64,000 nt of DNA, taken from DASUPK01 sp963782345. Lineage in GTDB: Bacteria > Actinomycetota > Thermoleophilia > Solirubrobacterales > 70-9. The position numbers and the translations under genes are program-made. This document shows, one piece after another, positions 25,524-33,638 of the stretch (positions within the stretch are counted from its first letter, which is position 1; each line of letters opens with the position of its first letter). The stretch is taken from contig CAWAJF010000014.1 of NCBI GenBank assembly GCA_963782345.1, positions 1 through 64,000 on the forward strand, in the 5' to 3' direction. The notes below the pieces were generated by a model. That model searched no databases and was not told the origin of the DNA. It saw only the letters and a list, made by a program, of their open reading frames with translations.

Positions 25524-27026
25524 GTGAAGGCTACGAACAACACCATAGCGCCACAGTCCGACCGCCGCCGGTGGATCGCGCTCTTCGTCGTCTGCCTCGG
25601 GCAGCTGATGATCATCCTCGACACGACGATCGTCAACGTCGCGCTTCCCTCCATCCAGTCGGATCTGCACTTCAGCCAGTCGAGCCTCACCTGGGTGATC
25701 GACGGCTACCTGATCACCTTCGGCAGCCTGCTGCTCCTCGCGGGACGGCTCGGCGACCTCTTCGGGCGCAAGCGCATCTTCCTGCTCGGCGTGGCCGCCT
25801 TCGTCGCCGCCTCGATGCTCTGCGGCATCGCCCCCAGCGGCACCGCCCTCGTCGCCGCCCGCTTCCTGCAGGGGGCGGCCGCCGCCCTCGCCTCCGCCGT
25901 GGTCATCGCGATCATCGCCGTCGAGTTCCCCGAGCCGGCCGACCGGGCGAAGGCGATGAGCCTCTACACGTTCGTGATCGCCGGGGGCGCCTCGCTCGGC
26001 CTGCTTCTCGGCGGCGTCCTCACCGAGACGATCAACTGGCACTGGATCTTCTTCGTCAACCTGCCGATCGGGGCCGTCGCCTACTTCCTCGGCCGCGCCC
26101 TGATCGCCGAGAACGAGGGCCTCGCCGCGGGGGAGCGAATCGACTGGCTCGGCTCGGTGCTGATCACGGCCTCGTCGATCGCGCTGATCTACGCCCTGAT
26201 CAAGATCCCCCAATGGGGCTGGACGGGCGAGCGCACCCTGGGCCTGGCCGCTGTCGCCGCCGTGCTCTTCGCCGCCTTCGTGACGCTCGAGTCCCGCATC
26301 GCCAACCCGATCATGCCGCTGCGCATCCTCGGGCTGCGCAGCCTGGTGACCGCCAACCTGGTCCGCGGCTTCCTCGTCACCGGCGCCTACTCCACGTTCT
26401 TCCTCGGGTCGCTCTACTTCGAGCACGTCCGCGGCATGACCCCGGTCCAGATCGGCCTGGCCTTCCTGGCGATGAGCCTTTGCCTCGCCGCGATGTCCTC
26501 CGGGCTCTCGGCCCGGCTGGTGCAGCGCTTCGGCCCCAAGCGGACGCTGGTCGTGGGCATCGCCGGACCGGTCCTCGGCCTCCTGCTCTTCTCGCAGGTG
26601 GGCCAGTCGACCCCCTACTTCCCCGCGATCTTCGCCTCCTTCGCGCTCCTCGGACTCGGCTTCGGCGCCGCCAACCCGCCGCTGATGATGATCGCGATGG
26701 AAGATGTGCCGGCCCGGGACGCGGGTCTCGCCTCGGGGACGATCCAGGTCTCGATTCAGCTGTCGGCCGCGATCGGGCTGGCCGCGCTGGGCACGATCGC
26801 GACCGACCGGACCAACGCCCTGAAGGCCGCCGGCGAGAGCGCCACCCAGGCGCTCAGCGACGGCTATCACCTCGCTTTCCTGGTCGCCGCCGGCGCCGCA
26901 GCCGTCGGGATCGCGATCGCGCTCCTCGCCCTGCGCGCGCCCAGTCCACAGGAGACCGAGGAGGAGGTCGAGGAGGCCGCTCCGATCGGCATCGAAGCGG
27001 AGGGGCCGGAGCGGCTGGCCGCTTAG
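25524..27026 (+). CDS. MFS multidrug efflux transporter, DHA2 (14-helix, EmrB/QacA) type
   Basis: A 500-residue drug:H+ antiporter in the inner membrane. LDTTIVNVALPSIQ in helix 1 is the DHA2 signature (motif D1), GRLGDLFGRKRIF is motif A in loop 2-3, and RFLQGAAAALASA the motif B Arg with motif C-like glycines later. About 14 hydrophobic segments. GTG 25524 start lies just after the promoter, with no clear ribosome site. The acidic C-terminal tail (EETEEEVEE-like) is unconserved. Regulated by the divergent MarR protein in all probability; substrate unknown. A short CGGGC/GCCCG hairpin follows the stop (27029-27042) but lacks a T-run. Confidence 0.9.
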   Translation: MKATNNTIAPQSDRRRWIALFVVCLGQLMIILDTTIVNVALPSIQSDLHFSQSSLTWVIDGYLITFGSLLLLAGRLGDLFGRKRIFLLGVAAFVAASMLCGIAPSGTALVAARFLQGAAAALASAVVIAIIAVEFPEPADRAKAMSLYTFVIAGGASLGLLLGGVLTETINWHWIFFVNLPIGAVAYFLGRALIAENEGLAAGERIDWLGSVLITASSIALIYALIKIPQWGWTGERTLGLAAVAAVLFAAFVTLESRIANPIMPLRILGLRSLVTANLVRGFLVTGAYSTFFLGSLYFEHVRGMTPVQIGLAFLAMSLCLAAMSSGLSARLVQRFGPKRTLVVGIAGPVLGLLLFSQVGQSTPYFPAIFASFALLGLGFGAANPPLMMIAMEDVPARDAGLASGTIQVSIQLSAAIGLAALGTIATDRTNALKAAGESATQALSDGYHLAFLVAAGAAAVGIAIALLALRAPSPQETEEEVEEAAPIGIEAEGPERLAA

Positions 27027-27163
27027 CCCGGGCTTAGGCCCGACGGCGACAATCCCAGTGCTCGTGGGGAGAGAATCCCGCAAATAGCGGCGGAATCACC
27101 CGTGCAGCGCGCTGATCGCGAGGGCACCCAGCCCCCCGAAAGCGCAACAGGACCGGTGCTACC

Positions 27164-28894
27164 GTGTTCCAAGGCAGGGAGAGCCGGTCCTCAATCCCCC
27201 CGCCCTCCGTCTTGGAAGCCTCAACCCTCACACACGCACAGCGACGCGGGTTGTTCGCCCGGCGCTCGCCCCTCCTCCGCTTCCAGGACGATGAGCACCT
27301 CGTCGCCCTGACCCGAAAGGGCCATCAGCACGCCTTCGACACGCTGGTCGAGCGCTACCAATCGCGCCTCCTCGGCTTCTGCCGGCAGATGCTCGGCTCC
27401 ACCGAGGACGCGGAGGACGTGCTCCAGGAGGTCTTCGTCGCCGCCTACAAGGCGATGGTCGCCGACGAGCGCCCGATCGCGGTGCGGCCCTGGCTCTACC
27501 GGATCGCCCGCAACCGCTCCCTCAATCACCTTCGCAAGCCGACGGCCGACGGCCAGGACACGATGGACGTCCACCCCCACATGAACGGGGTGACCACCCT
27601 CGAGCGGGTCCAGAACCGCGAGGAGTTCCGGGACCTGCTCGCCGACGTCGGCAAGCTCCCCGAGACCCAGCGCTCCGCGCTCCTGCTCCGCGAGATCGAC
27701 GCGATGAGCTACGAGGAGATCGCCCAGGCGATGGACACGACCGTGCCGGGCGTGAAGAGCCTGCTCGTTCGGGCCCGGATCGCGCTCGCGGAATCGAGCC
27801 AGGCGCGCCAGCTCACCTGCGATGAGGTCCGGCTGGAGCTCGCCGAGGCGGCCGAGGGGATCGCCAAGGTCTCGGGCCCGGTCAGGCGCCACCTGAAGGC
27901 GTGCGAGCCCTGCCGCGAGTTCCGCTCTCAGCTTCGCTCCGACACCAAGGCGCTCGCCGCGATCTTCCCGGCCGGCCCACTGCTGCTGGTCAAGGGAGCG
28001 CTGCTTGCCAAGCTCACCGGGCTGTTCGGCGGTGGCGGCGGCGGCGCGGCCGCCGGCGCAGGCGGCGGCGGTGGTGCCGCCGCGGGTGCCGGCGCAGGCG
28101 CGGGTGCCGGAGCAGCGGGTGCCGGAGCAGCGGGTGCCGGAGCCGGAGCAGCGGGTGCCGGAGCCGGAGCAGCGGGTGCCGGAGCCGGAGCAGCGGGTGC
28201 CGGAGCCGCAGGAGCGGCCGGTGCCGCCGGTGCCGGGGCCGCCGGAGCCGGCGCAGCCGCGGCAGGAAGCTCGGCCGCGATCGGCGGAGCCGCGGCGGCG
28301 GGCGGTGCCGCAGCCGGTAGCGGAGCCGCCGCCGCAGCGGGTGGCGCGGCCGCGGCGATCGGCACCAAGGCGGCCGCCGGACTGGCCACGGCGGCGATCA
28401 TCGCCGGTGGTGCCGCCGAGATCCAGAACGCCTCCGATCCTCATCCGGCCAAGCCCGCTTCTCCGAAGACCAAGACGCACCGGGTGAAGGCGCCGAAGGT
28501 CGCCATTCCGCCGAAGGTCGACGCGACGGCTCAGGACGCCGCCGCGGCCCAGCCGCCTCCGGCAGCTGCCGTTCCGGCCGCTACCCCGCCCAACACCGTG
28601 ACCGTGCCGCCGCAGCCGGCCGACCCGGCCGCCGCGACGTCAACTCAGGCCGGGGGCACCGCGGCGACGGGCAAGCACAAACCCAAGAAGGCCGTGGCCA
28701 ACAGTGACTCCCAGCCCTCGTCGCCGGCGCAGACCGGGCCGGTGACCACCGGTGTGGAGCCCGCGACCTGCGACGCGGACGGCGACGGCGTCGTCGACGC
28801 GGGCGCGCCGAGCAGCTGCGGCACGCCCCCTGCTCCGGCGAACACAGGCGCCACCGGCGCGATCGATCAGGGCTCCATCCAGCCGCTGCCCTAG
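27164..28894 (+). CDS. ECF-type sigma factor fused to zinc-finger domain and Ala/Gly-rich C-terminus
   Basis: 576 residues. Region 2 (about residues 45-115) includes FDTLVERYQSRLL, EDAEDVLQEVF and PWLYRIARN; region 4 (about 155-210) includes LPETQRSALLLREI and MSYEEIAQAMDTTVPGVKSLL. Right after it, C219, H243, C247 and C250 (H-x3-C-x2-C) form an anti-sigma-type zinc-binding domain, so sigma and anti-sigma-like parts lie in one chain. From about residue 288 to 410 the protein is almost only Ala and Gly; then come Lys/Pro-rich and Ala/Pro/Thr-rich parts and a C-terminal CDADGDGVVD (calcium-type DxDxDG). A membrane segment near residue 400 is possible. GTG 27164 start. The target promoters are unknown; the Ala/Gly part is a spacer or scaffold by guess. 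Confidence 0.85.
   Translation: MFQGRESRSSIPPPSVLEASTLTHAQRRGLFARRSPLLRFQDDEHLVALTRKGHQHAFDTLVERYQSRLLGFCRQMLGSTEDAEDVLQEVFVAAYKAMVADERPIAVRPWLYRIARNRSLNHLRKPTADGQDTMDVHPHMNGVTTLERVQNREEFRDLLADVGKLPETQRSALLLREIDAMSYEEIAQAMDTTVPGVKSLLVRARIALAESSQARQLTCDEVRLELAEAAEGIAKVSGPVRRHLKACEPCREFRSQLRSDTKALAAIFPAGPLLLVKGALLAKLTGLFGGGGGGAAAGAGGGGGAAAGAGAGAGAGAAGAGAAGAGAGAAGAGAGAAGAGAGAAGAGAAGAAGAAGAGAAGAGAAAAGSSAAIGGAAAAGGAAAGSGAAAAAGGAAAAIGTKAAAGLATAAIIAGGAAEIQNASDPHPAKPASPKTKTHRVKAPKVAIPPKVDATAQDAAAAQPPPAAAVPAATPPNTVTVPPQPADPAAATSTQAGGTAATGKHKPKKAVANSDSQPSSPAQTGPVTTGVEPATCDADGDGVVDAGAPSSCGTPPAPANTGATGAIDQGSIQPLP
28099..28210 (+). repeat. Short tandem repeats coding for Ala-Gly tract
   Basis: Units of 15 and 21 bp built on GCGGGTGCCGGAGCA (with or without an added GGAGCC) repeat at least five times inside the sigma-factor fusion gene. 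All unit lengths are multiples of 3, so changes in copy number keep the frame. Such repeats are slippage-prone. Confidence 0.85.
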
Positions 28895-29826
28895 GGCGCC
28901 AGCCCGATCACCTTCAGCCTGCGGGTGAGGGACTGCGCCGCGAAGGCATGGGTCTCCTCCCGGCTCACTCCGAATAGCTCGTAGTCGTCCTCGGTTGCCC
29001 ACGGCGGGTCGATCACCTTGTCGGCGACCGGCGCGGAGCGCTCCAGCATCGCCTGGATGACACCCCGGTAGCGCTCGTCCTCCTTGACGCAGTCGGTGAG
29101 GAACCGGACCCCGAAGGCGATGTGCCGGTGCTCGTCGCGGGCCACATTGGAGAAGCCCTCGACGAAGCCGGGCAGCGTCCCCATGCGCTCGTTGTAGTCG
29201 ATGATGAAGTGCTGCCCCGTCAGGGCGAGCATTCCCTCGATCACCATGTGGTAGAGCGTCACCGCCTCGACCAGGGCGTCACGGTCACCGGGCTCCTGGG
29301 CGAGCCGGTCGACTCGGCTCTTCAGCAGATCGTCGAAGAGGGTCCGGAAGGCGTCGTTCAGGTGCTCGTCGAGGACATCGAGCCGCTCAGCCAGGTCGTC
29401 GGCGCCGTCGAGCACGCCGACCTCGCTGAAGAAGCGATCGAAGAAGCGGACGTGGCGGGCCTCATCGGCAATCTGCGTCGAGAGGAAGATCCGCTGGGCC
29501 TCGGTGGGCGCGGCGCGCATGATCGGGCCGAGCTCGTCGGCCACCTTCTGCTCGCCGATGAAGAAGCTCGAGAGCCCGTACATCCGCTGGAAGCGCTCGT
29601 CCTCCGGGATGCGCTCGTGCCAGTCGACGCGGTCCTGCGAGAAGTCGAGGTCCTGCGTCGCCCACTGTTGCTTCTCCCAGAGGTTGTAGAGCTGGGTGTA
29701 GTCGAGGAGCTTGACGTCGCTCCGATTCCCCTCCTGGAGCGCCGGGTCCGAGGTGGCACGGAAGTCCTCGCGGCTCGCCCTGGACGGGCCCGACTGAGTG
29801 GCGTCCTTCGCCTGCACTGGCTCCAC
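28891..29826 (-). CDS. R2-like ligand-binding oxidase (R2lox) candidate, ribonucleotide reductase R2 superfamily
   Basis: A 311-residue helical di-metal protein. Metal ligands from GTG 29826: E92 (FFIGEQKV), E122 and H125 (DEARH), E197 (VIEG), E232 and H235 (DEHRH). The residue where R2 has its radical Tyr (H125+4) is Phe129. V95 (E92+3) and Y192 (E197-5) occupy the positions of the Val-Tyr ether cross-link of Mycobacterium R2lox (V71 and Y162 beside E68 and E167); the E197-E232 spacing of 35 is also the same. A class Ic R2 is the alternative (Glu first ligand, Phe for Tyr). GTG 29826 is chosen for the strong AGGAGAGGAG site just upstream; an in-frame ATG 29928 would add 34 unconserved residues. 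No NrdA gene is adjacent. Stop overlaps the sigma gene end. Confidence 0.85.
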   Translation of the reverse strand: MEPVQAKDATQSGPSRASREDFRATSDPALQEGNRSDVKLLDYTQLYNLWEKQQWATQDLDFSQDRVDWHERIPEDERFQRMYGLSSFFIGEQKVADELGPIMRAAPTEAQRIFLSTQIADEARHVRFFDRFFSEVGVLDGADDLAERLDVLDEHLNDAFRTLFDDLLKSRVDRLAQEPGDRDALVEAVTLYHMVIEGMLALTGQHFIIDYNERMGTLPGFVEGFSNVARDEHRHIAFGVRFLTDCVKEDERYRGVIQAMLERSAPVADKVIDPPWATEDDYELFGVSREETHAFAAQSLTRRLKVIGLAP

Positions 29827-29914
29827 CTGAATCTCCTCTCCTGCTCGCTCGGTAGCTCGTCGGCGGAGCCTAGCGAACTGGCTGGCTGGCCAGTCATGTT
29901 CCGCGAGCCCGGCA

Positions 29915-29970
29915 GACGGCTTCGCCATCAGGTCGCGGGCGCAGGCGCCGCAAGCAGAAGTCGCTACGGC
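29915..29970. repeat. Dispersed intergenic repeat, copy 1
   Basis: The 24 nt at 29915-29938 are identical to 36824-36847, and AAGTCGCTACGGC at 29958-29970 matches AAGTCGCTGCGGC at 36869-36881, with 19-21 nt between in both copies. Not coding. Resembles a REP-like element. Confidence 0.7.
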
Positions 29971-29989
29971 TTCGCCTCCGCTCCAGCAA

Positions 29990-30673
29990 TCAGCGGCTGG
30001 CGCCCGCTAGGTGTTCCTTCAGAAACGAGGTCGTCCGCTCCCACGCCCTGGCCGCGTGGCCCTGGTCGTATGTGCCGAGGCGGTTGTGGTCGTTGGCGAA
30101 CGCGTGGCCGCCGCCCTCGTAGTACTCGAACGCCGCGTCAACCCCGGCGGCCTGGAGCTCCTGCTCCAGCGCCTTGGCGTCATCGACCGAGACGAAGTCG
30201 TCGCTGGTTCCGAAGTGACCGAGCACCGGCGCCTCGATGTTCGAGAAATCAGGCTTGCCGTGTGGCATCACGTAGTAGTAGGTGACCGCGGCGCCGATCT
30301 GGGGGTTGGAAGCGGCCGCCCAGACCGAGAGCCCGCCACCGGCGCAGAAGCCCACCGAGCCGACCTGGCCGTTGCACTTCGGATGATCGAGGACGTACTT
30401 CACCGCCCCCCTCATCTCCTTCTCGGCCTCCTCCATGTTCATCGCCATCAGCTGCTTCTGGGCCTCGTCGGGCTCCTCGGTCGTGTTGCCGCCGTAGAGA
30501 TCGGGTGCGAGCGTGACGAAGCCCTCCTTGGCGAAGCTGTCGACGATCGAGCGGGTGTTTTCGTCCAGGCCCCACCACTCGCCCAGCATCACCAGGCCGG
30601 GCCCTTCTCCCTCGGGCTCAGCCAGGTACCCCTTTGCAGTCCCACCGTTGGCCTCGAATTCAACGTCTGGCAT
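29990..30673 (-). CDS. Dienelactone hydrolase family protein
   Basis: A 227-residue alpha/beta hydrolase acting on lactones or esters in aromatic or xenobiotic breakdown. The nucleophile elbow GFCAGGG carries a Cys (as in classical DLH), FGTSDDFVS the acid, and GGHAFAND the His of the triad. No signal peptide, so cytoplasmic. Start ATG 30673. It is 5 nt from the small gene at 30679 (same strand), so they are likely cotranscribed. The true substrate is unknown as no chlorocatechol or muconate genes are near. Confidence 0.9.
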   Translation of the reverse strand: MPDVEFEANGGTAKGYLAEPEGEGPGLVMLGEWWGLDENTRSIVDSFAKEGFVTLAPDLYGGNTTEEPDEAQKQLMAMNMEEAEKEMRGAVKYVLDHPKCNGQVGSVGFCAGGGLSVWAAASNPQIGAAVTYYYVMPHGKPDFSNIEAPVLGHFGTSDDFVSVDDAKALEQELQAAGVDAAFEYYEGGGHAFANDHNRLGTYDQGHAARAWERTTSFLKEHLAGASR

Positions 30674-30678
30674 TCGCT

Positions 30679-31005
30679 CTATTCCTCCTGTTTCTCGGCA
30701 AGTTTCTCGGCGAGCGCCCAGCCTACCGCCACGCCGACCATCATCCCCATACGCGCCTCCTCGGCGAGCAGGGTCCGGACGGCGGTCAGGCGGGCCTGCT
30801 CATCCGGGGTGGTCGCCGCCTTCAGGGCCTCGGCGTCGTGTGACTCGCCGAACCAACCGCCGGCGTCGAGCGCCTCGGCGAGGATCTTCTGAAGCCGCGG
30901 CGCGGCGCGCGCCACCTGCCGCTCGGTCTCCCGAAAGGCCTCCGGGTCGGAGATCGCGTCGATCGCGGCGTCAATCTCCGCGTCGCTGTACGGGCCGGAG
31001 CTCAT
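30679..31005 (-). CDS. Small hypothetical protein
   Basis: A 108-residue protein that I cannot place in a family. MSSGPYSDAEIDAAIDAIS starts an acidic helical part; RQVARAAPRLQKILAEALD and a Gly/Ala-rich helix (MGMMVGVAVGWALAEKLAE) at the end might be an amphipathic or weak membrane segment. ATG 31005 overlaps the stop of the GNAT gene (ATGA), showing translational coupling. Role unknown. Confidence 0.75.
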   Translation of the reverse strand: MSSGPYSDAEIDAAIDAISDPEAFRETERQVARAAPRLQKILAEALDAGGWFGESHDAEALKAATTPDEQARLTAVRTLLAEEARMGMMVGVAVGWALAEKLAEKQEE

Positions 31006-31769
31006 GTCCTTCGGCGCTCCCACATCTGCAACCCACCGTAATCGGCGTAGCCGAGCTTTGCGTAGACGGGGTAGCCGAGCTGCGTGGCCTGCAGCGTCGA
31101 GGTCTCGAGCCCCTGCGCGGCGGCGTCGTCCAGCGCCCGCGCCATCAGCCGACCCGAGATCCCGCGGCCCCGCCACTCGGGCAGGACCGCGACGAAGGTG
31201 ACCTCGCAGTCGCTGCCTCGCGTGAAGGCTCCGGCGCAGCCCACGGTCTTTCCGTTGATCGAGCCGAAGTAGGTGCGGAAAGCAGGGAGCTCTCCTCGCA
31301 TCACCGGAAACTCGCCGGGCGCGAAGCCATACGCGATCTCGTTCAGGCTCGAGAGCAGCTCGTAGTCCGGCTCCTCGCGGATCTCGAGCTCACCCTCGGG
31401 CTCGGGAGGCCTCAGGTCGCCGATCGCCATCGCCATCGCCCTGGGCGTGGCGTCCAGGCGGTGGCCGGCCGCCCCGAGCGCCTGCGCGACCTCCGTGTCC
31501 GCCTCGGGTACCCAGACGGTCCAGGCCTCGACGCCCGCGTCGGCATAGACCCGCGCGAGCTCATCGATCGACGCGAGCATCGACTCGGGGTGCCGGTAGA
31601 TGACGGAGTTGAAGAACGAGCGGTTGGGCGAAGCCGGCACGATCGCCGCGAACACGTCGCCCTCCAGGCGCACGCTGCCACCGGAGCTCTTCGCCAGGAT
31701 GCCCCAGAACGGGGGCATCGACTCGCGCACGAGCTCGAGCCACGCCGCGTCGTCAGCGGGGATCGGCAT
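31002..31769 (-). CDS. GNAT family N-acetyltransferase
   Basis: A 255-residue acetyl-CoA-dependent transferase. The C-terminal GNAT domain contains VTFVAVLPEWRGRGISGRLMARAL, whose RGRGISG forms the acyl-CoA pyrophosphate loop (motif A), followed by LQATQLGYPVYAKLGYADYG (motif B). The N-terminal half (about residues 1-115) is an extra domain of unclear function, perhaps a degenerate second GNAT fold. Start ATG 31769. Coupled to the 108-residue gene downstream and 8 nt after the O-methyltransferase. Substrate unknown. Confidence 0.88.
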   Translation of the reverse strand: MPIPADDAAWLELVRESMPPFWGILAKSSGGSVRLEGDVFAAIVPASPNRSFFNSVIYRHPESMLASIDELARVYADAGVEAWTVWVPEADTEVAQALGAAGHRLDATPRAMAMAIGDLRPPEPEGELEIREEPDYELLSSLNEIAYGFAPGEFPVMRGELPAFRTYFGSINGKTVGCAGAFTRGSDCEVTFVAVLPEWRGRGISGRLMARALDDAAAQGLETSTLQATQLGYPVYAKLGYADYGGLQMWERRRT

Positions 31770-31777
31770 GGCGAGCC

Positions 31778-32434
31778 TCAGCGCTTGCGGATCAGCGTGA
31801 TTCCGTCCGCGACGGTGAGGAATGCGACATCGACACGCTGATCGGCGCTCAATCTGTCGTTCAGCTCGGCCGTGACCCGCGCGGCCTCGGAGTCACCCGG
31901 GTCGAGGACGGTCCCCTCCCGCAGCGTGTTGTCGAGCATGATCAGCCCGTTCTGGCGCGTCCGCGCGAGCGTCTCCTCGAAGTAGTCGATGTACTCGGTC
32001 TTGTCGGCGTCGAGGAAGGCGAAGTCGAACTGCTCGGCGCGCTCCATCGCCGCGAGTGTTTCGAGCGCGGGCCCGACCCTGATCTCGACCCGGTCGTCCA
32101 GTCCCGCGTCGGCGAGGTGACCCCGCGCACGCTCGGCGTACTCCTCCCTGAGCTCGCAGCAGATCAGCTTGCCGTCCGCGGGGAGCCCGCGAGCGATCGC
32201 CAGAGCGCCGTAGCCCAGGAACGTCCCGACCTCCAGTGCTCGCTGGGCGCCCGTCGCGGCGACCAGGACGGTCATGAAGGCGGCCTGATCGCCGCCGATC
32301 TGCATCTCGGCGAGCTCACCCATCTCCCGGCCGGCCCGCTCGATCTCCGGAACGGTTCCGTCGCGAAAGGAGCTGTGCTCCACGGCGTAGTCGTGGATCT
32401 CGGGCGTGACCGAGATGAACCGCTCGACCGTCAA
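31778..32434 (-). CDS. SAM-dependent O-methyltransferase, class I (COMT/CCoAOMT-like)
   Basis: A 218-residue methyltransferase. ALEVGTFLGYGALAIARGL is motif I (SAM), ICCELREEYAERAR motif II, FDFAFLDADKTEYIDYFE holds the metal-binding Asp residues, and LIMLDNTLREGTV supplies Asp/Asn ligands, as in the catechol/caffeoyl-CoA type. Small cytoplasmic enzyme; acceptor unknown. Start TTG 32434 shares TTGA with the stop of the rhomboid-like gene. Part of a same-strand run from 33533 to 29990. Confidence 0.9.
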   Translation of the reverse strand: MTVERFISVTPEIHDYAVEHSSFRDGTVPEIERAGREMGELAEMQIGGDQAAFMTVLVAATGAQRALEVGTFLGYGALAIARGLPADGKLICCELREEYAERARGHLADAGLDDRVEIRVGPALETLAAMERAEQFDFAFLDADKTEYIDYFEETLARTRQNGLIMLDNTLREGTVLDPGDSEAARVTAELNDRLSADQRVDVAFLTVADGITLIRKR

Positions 32435-33213
32435 CCCGGCCGCCTCTCGCGGCGGGCGAAGGCGGCGGCGAGCCCGCAGGCCGCGCCGACGACCGCGCCC
32501 CCGAGCCCGGCGAAGACGTTGGCGTAGTCGTCGACCAGCGGCAGCATGATCAGGACGGCCGCGGCCACGGCGGCACCGATCACCTCCACGTTCTCACCGG
32601 GTCGGGCGCGCGCCTCCGCGCCGCGGATCACGGCCCAGGCGGCCAGCAGACCGAGAGCGATCCCGTTGCCCCCGGCGGCGAAGAGGACGTCGTTTCGGGG
32701 CGCGAAGGCGGTCTCCATCCCGTCGGCCGCGAGCATGCCGAGGGCGCCGCAGGCCACGATCAGGATCGCGGTGGGGATCGTGCCAAGCCGCTGCTCCACC
32801 GCGACGCCGAAGATCGCGATGCCCGTCGCGGCGACGAACAGATAGCCGACGTCCGGATAGATGAACGGCGAGACCAGGTAGCGCCACCAATCGGCTCCGA
32901 CGGGGCCCAGGATCCCGCCCAGGCCGAAGGTATCGAGCGACGGGCTCGCCACCCGCAGCAGGACGAGCACCGCGGGGATCAGGATCGCCGCGAGCACTGC
33001 ATACGGTCGCTCCGCGAGCCGGTCCGTTCGCTGCGCCCGGGCGAGCCGCCGCCGCGTACGACGCGACTGCCTTGGTGTGAGCTCGTCGCCGTGCCGCTCC
33101 AGCTTCGGCGCCCGCTTGCGCAGCCGGGTGCCGCAATACGGGCATTCCGTGACGTACGGGCTGACCTCCTCGCCGCAGCTCCGGCAGACGACACTTAACT
33201 CAGGCGAGCTCAC
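32431..33213 (-). CDS. Rhomboid-like membrane protein with N-terminal zinc ribbon, catalytic residues missing
   Basis: About 260 residues: a short N-terminal zinc ribbon (CRSCGEEV and CPYCGTRL, two C-x2-C pairs), a basic segment, and six hydrophobic helices with the rhomboid layout: YLVSPFIYPDVGYLF in loop 1-2 helix, GGNGIALGLLA where active rhomboids have G-x-S-G, and DYANVFAGLGGAVVG where they have the catalytic His before LGG. Both Ser and His are replaced (Asn and Ala/Gly), so proteolysis is not expected; a pseudo-protease binding membrane proteins is likely. GTG 33213 is my start; ATG-like 33276 would overlap the HxlR gene by 34 nt. Coupled to the O-methyltransferase downstream. Confidence 0.8.
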   Translation of the reverse strand: MSSPELSVVCRSCGEEVSPYVTECPYCGTRLRKRAPKLERHGDELTPRQSRRTRRRLARAQRTDRLAERPYAVLAAILIPAVLVLLRVASPSLDTFGLGGILGPVGADWWRYLVSPFIYPDVGYLFVAATGIAIFGVAVEQRLGTIPTAILIVACGALGMLAADGMETAFAPRNDVLFAAGGNGIALGLLAAWAVIRGAEARARPGENVEVIGAAVAAAVLIMLPLVDDYANVFAGLGGAVVGAACGLAAAFARRERRPG

Positions 33214-33242
33214 CCCGCGAGGATAGTGCGAGGGCGCGCCGT

Positions 33243-33533
33243 TTAGGCGTGACCCGTTTGCTGTGACTGGGCCCATCTGTTGAGCTCGTAGAGCAGCCGG
33301 GCGAGCTCGCGGCCACTGCCACTGAGGCGGTAGCGGCGTCCGGAGTCCCGCTCCACGACGCCGGCGTCGATCAGCTCCCCGAGTCGTGCCGAGAGCACCG
33401 AGGGACTGATCCCGGTCCGCTCGCGGAGCTCCGAGAAGGCGAGCACGCTGCGCCGGAGCTCCCAGACGAGGCGGAGAGTCCAGCGCCGGCCGAGGAGGTC
33501 AAGCGCGCTTTCGACGGATCGCGTGGAGGCCAT
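33243..33533 (-). CDS. HxlR family winged-helix transcriptional regulator
   Basis: A 96-residue regulator. ALDLLGRRWTLRLVWELRRS, FSELRERTGISPSVLSARLGEL and LIDAGVVERD follow the HxlR fold (helix 1, HTH, wing). No Cys redox sensor is evident in the N-terminal part. ATG 33533 start lies on one arm of the inverted repeat 33533-33595, so autoregulation is likely. First gene of the run including the rhomboid-like, O-methyltransferase and GNAT genes. Ligand unknown. Confidence 0.88.
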   Translation of the reverse strand: MASTRSVESALDLLGRRWTLRLVWELRRSVLAFSELRERTGISPSVLSARLGELIDAGVVERDSGRRYRLSGSGRELARLLYELNRWAQSQQTGHA

Positions 33534-33595
33534 TAGTACGAAATTCGAAGTTTGGGCTGCAAGAAGCGGGTAATTCGTTACGAAAATCGTACTAA
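33533..33595. promoter_or_regulatory. Inverted repeat TTAGTACGA...TCGTACTAA, candidate HxlR operator
   Basis: TTAGTACGA at 33533-33541 and its exact complement TCGTACTAA at 33587-33595 flank an A/T-rich stretch, with TTCGTTACGAA (near-palindrome) at 33574-33584. It spans the start codon and upstream region of the HxlR gene. A site for a dimeric wHTH regulator is likely. Confidence 0.55.
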
Positions 33596-33638
33596 AGTCG
33601 TCGAAACCGGTTCAAATGCCCCAGAAATCGGATCCCGG

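Noticed and set aside
27029..27042. Intrinsic terminator after the MFS exporter
   Set aside because: Only a 5-bp stem with a 4-nt loop and no T-run; reported in the MFS entry only as weak.
28027..28400. PE-PGRS-like protein from the Ala/Gly tract
   Set aside because: The tract is attached to a sigma/zinc-finger chain, with no PE domain; composition alone is not evidence.
29827..29928. Extended N-terminus of the R2-like protein from ATG 29928
   Set aside because: GTG 29826 has a near-perfect ribosome site, and the extension has no helix or motif.
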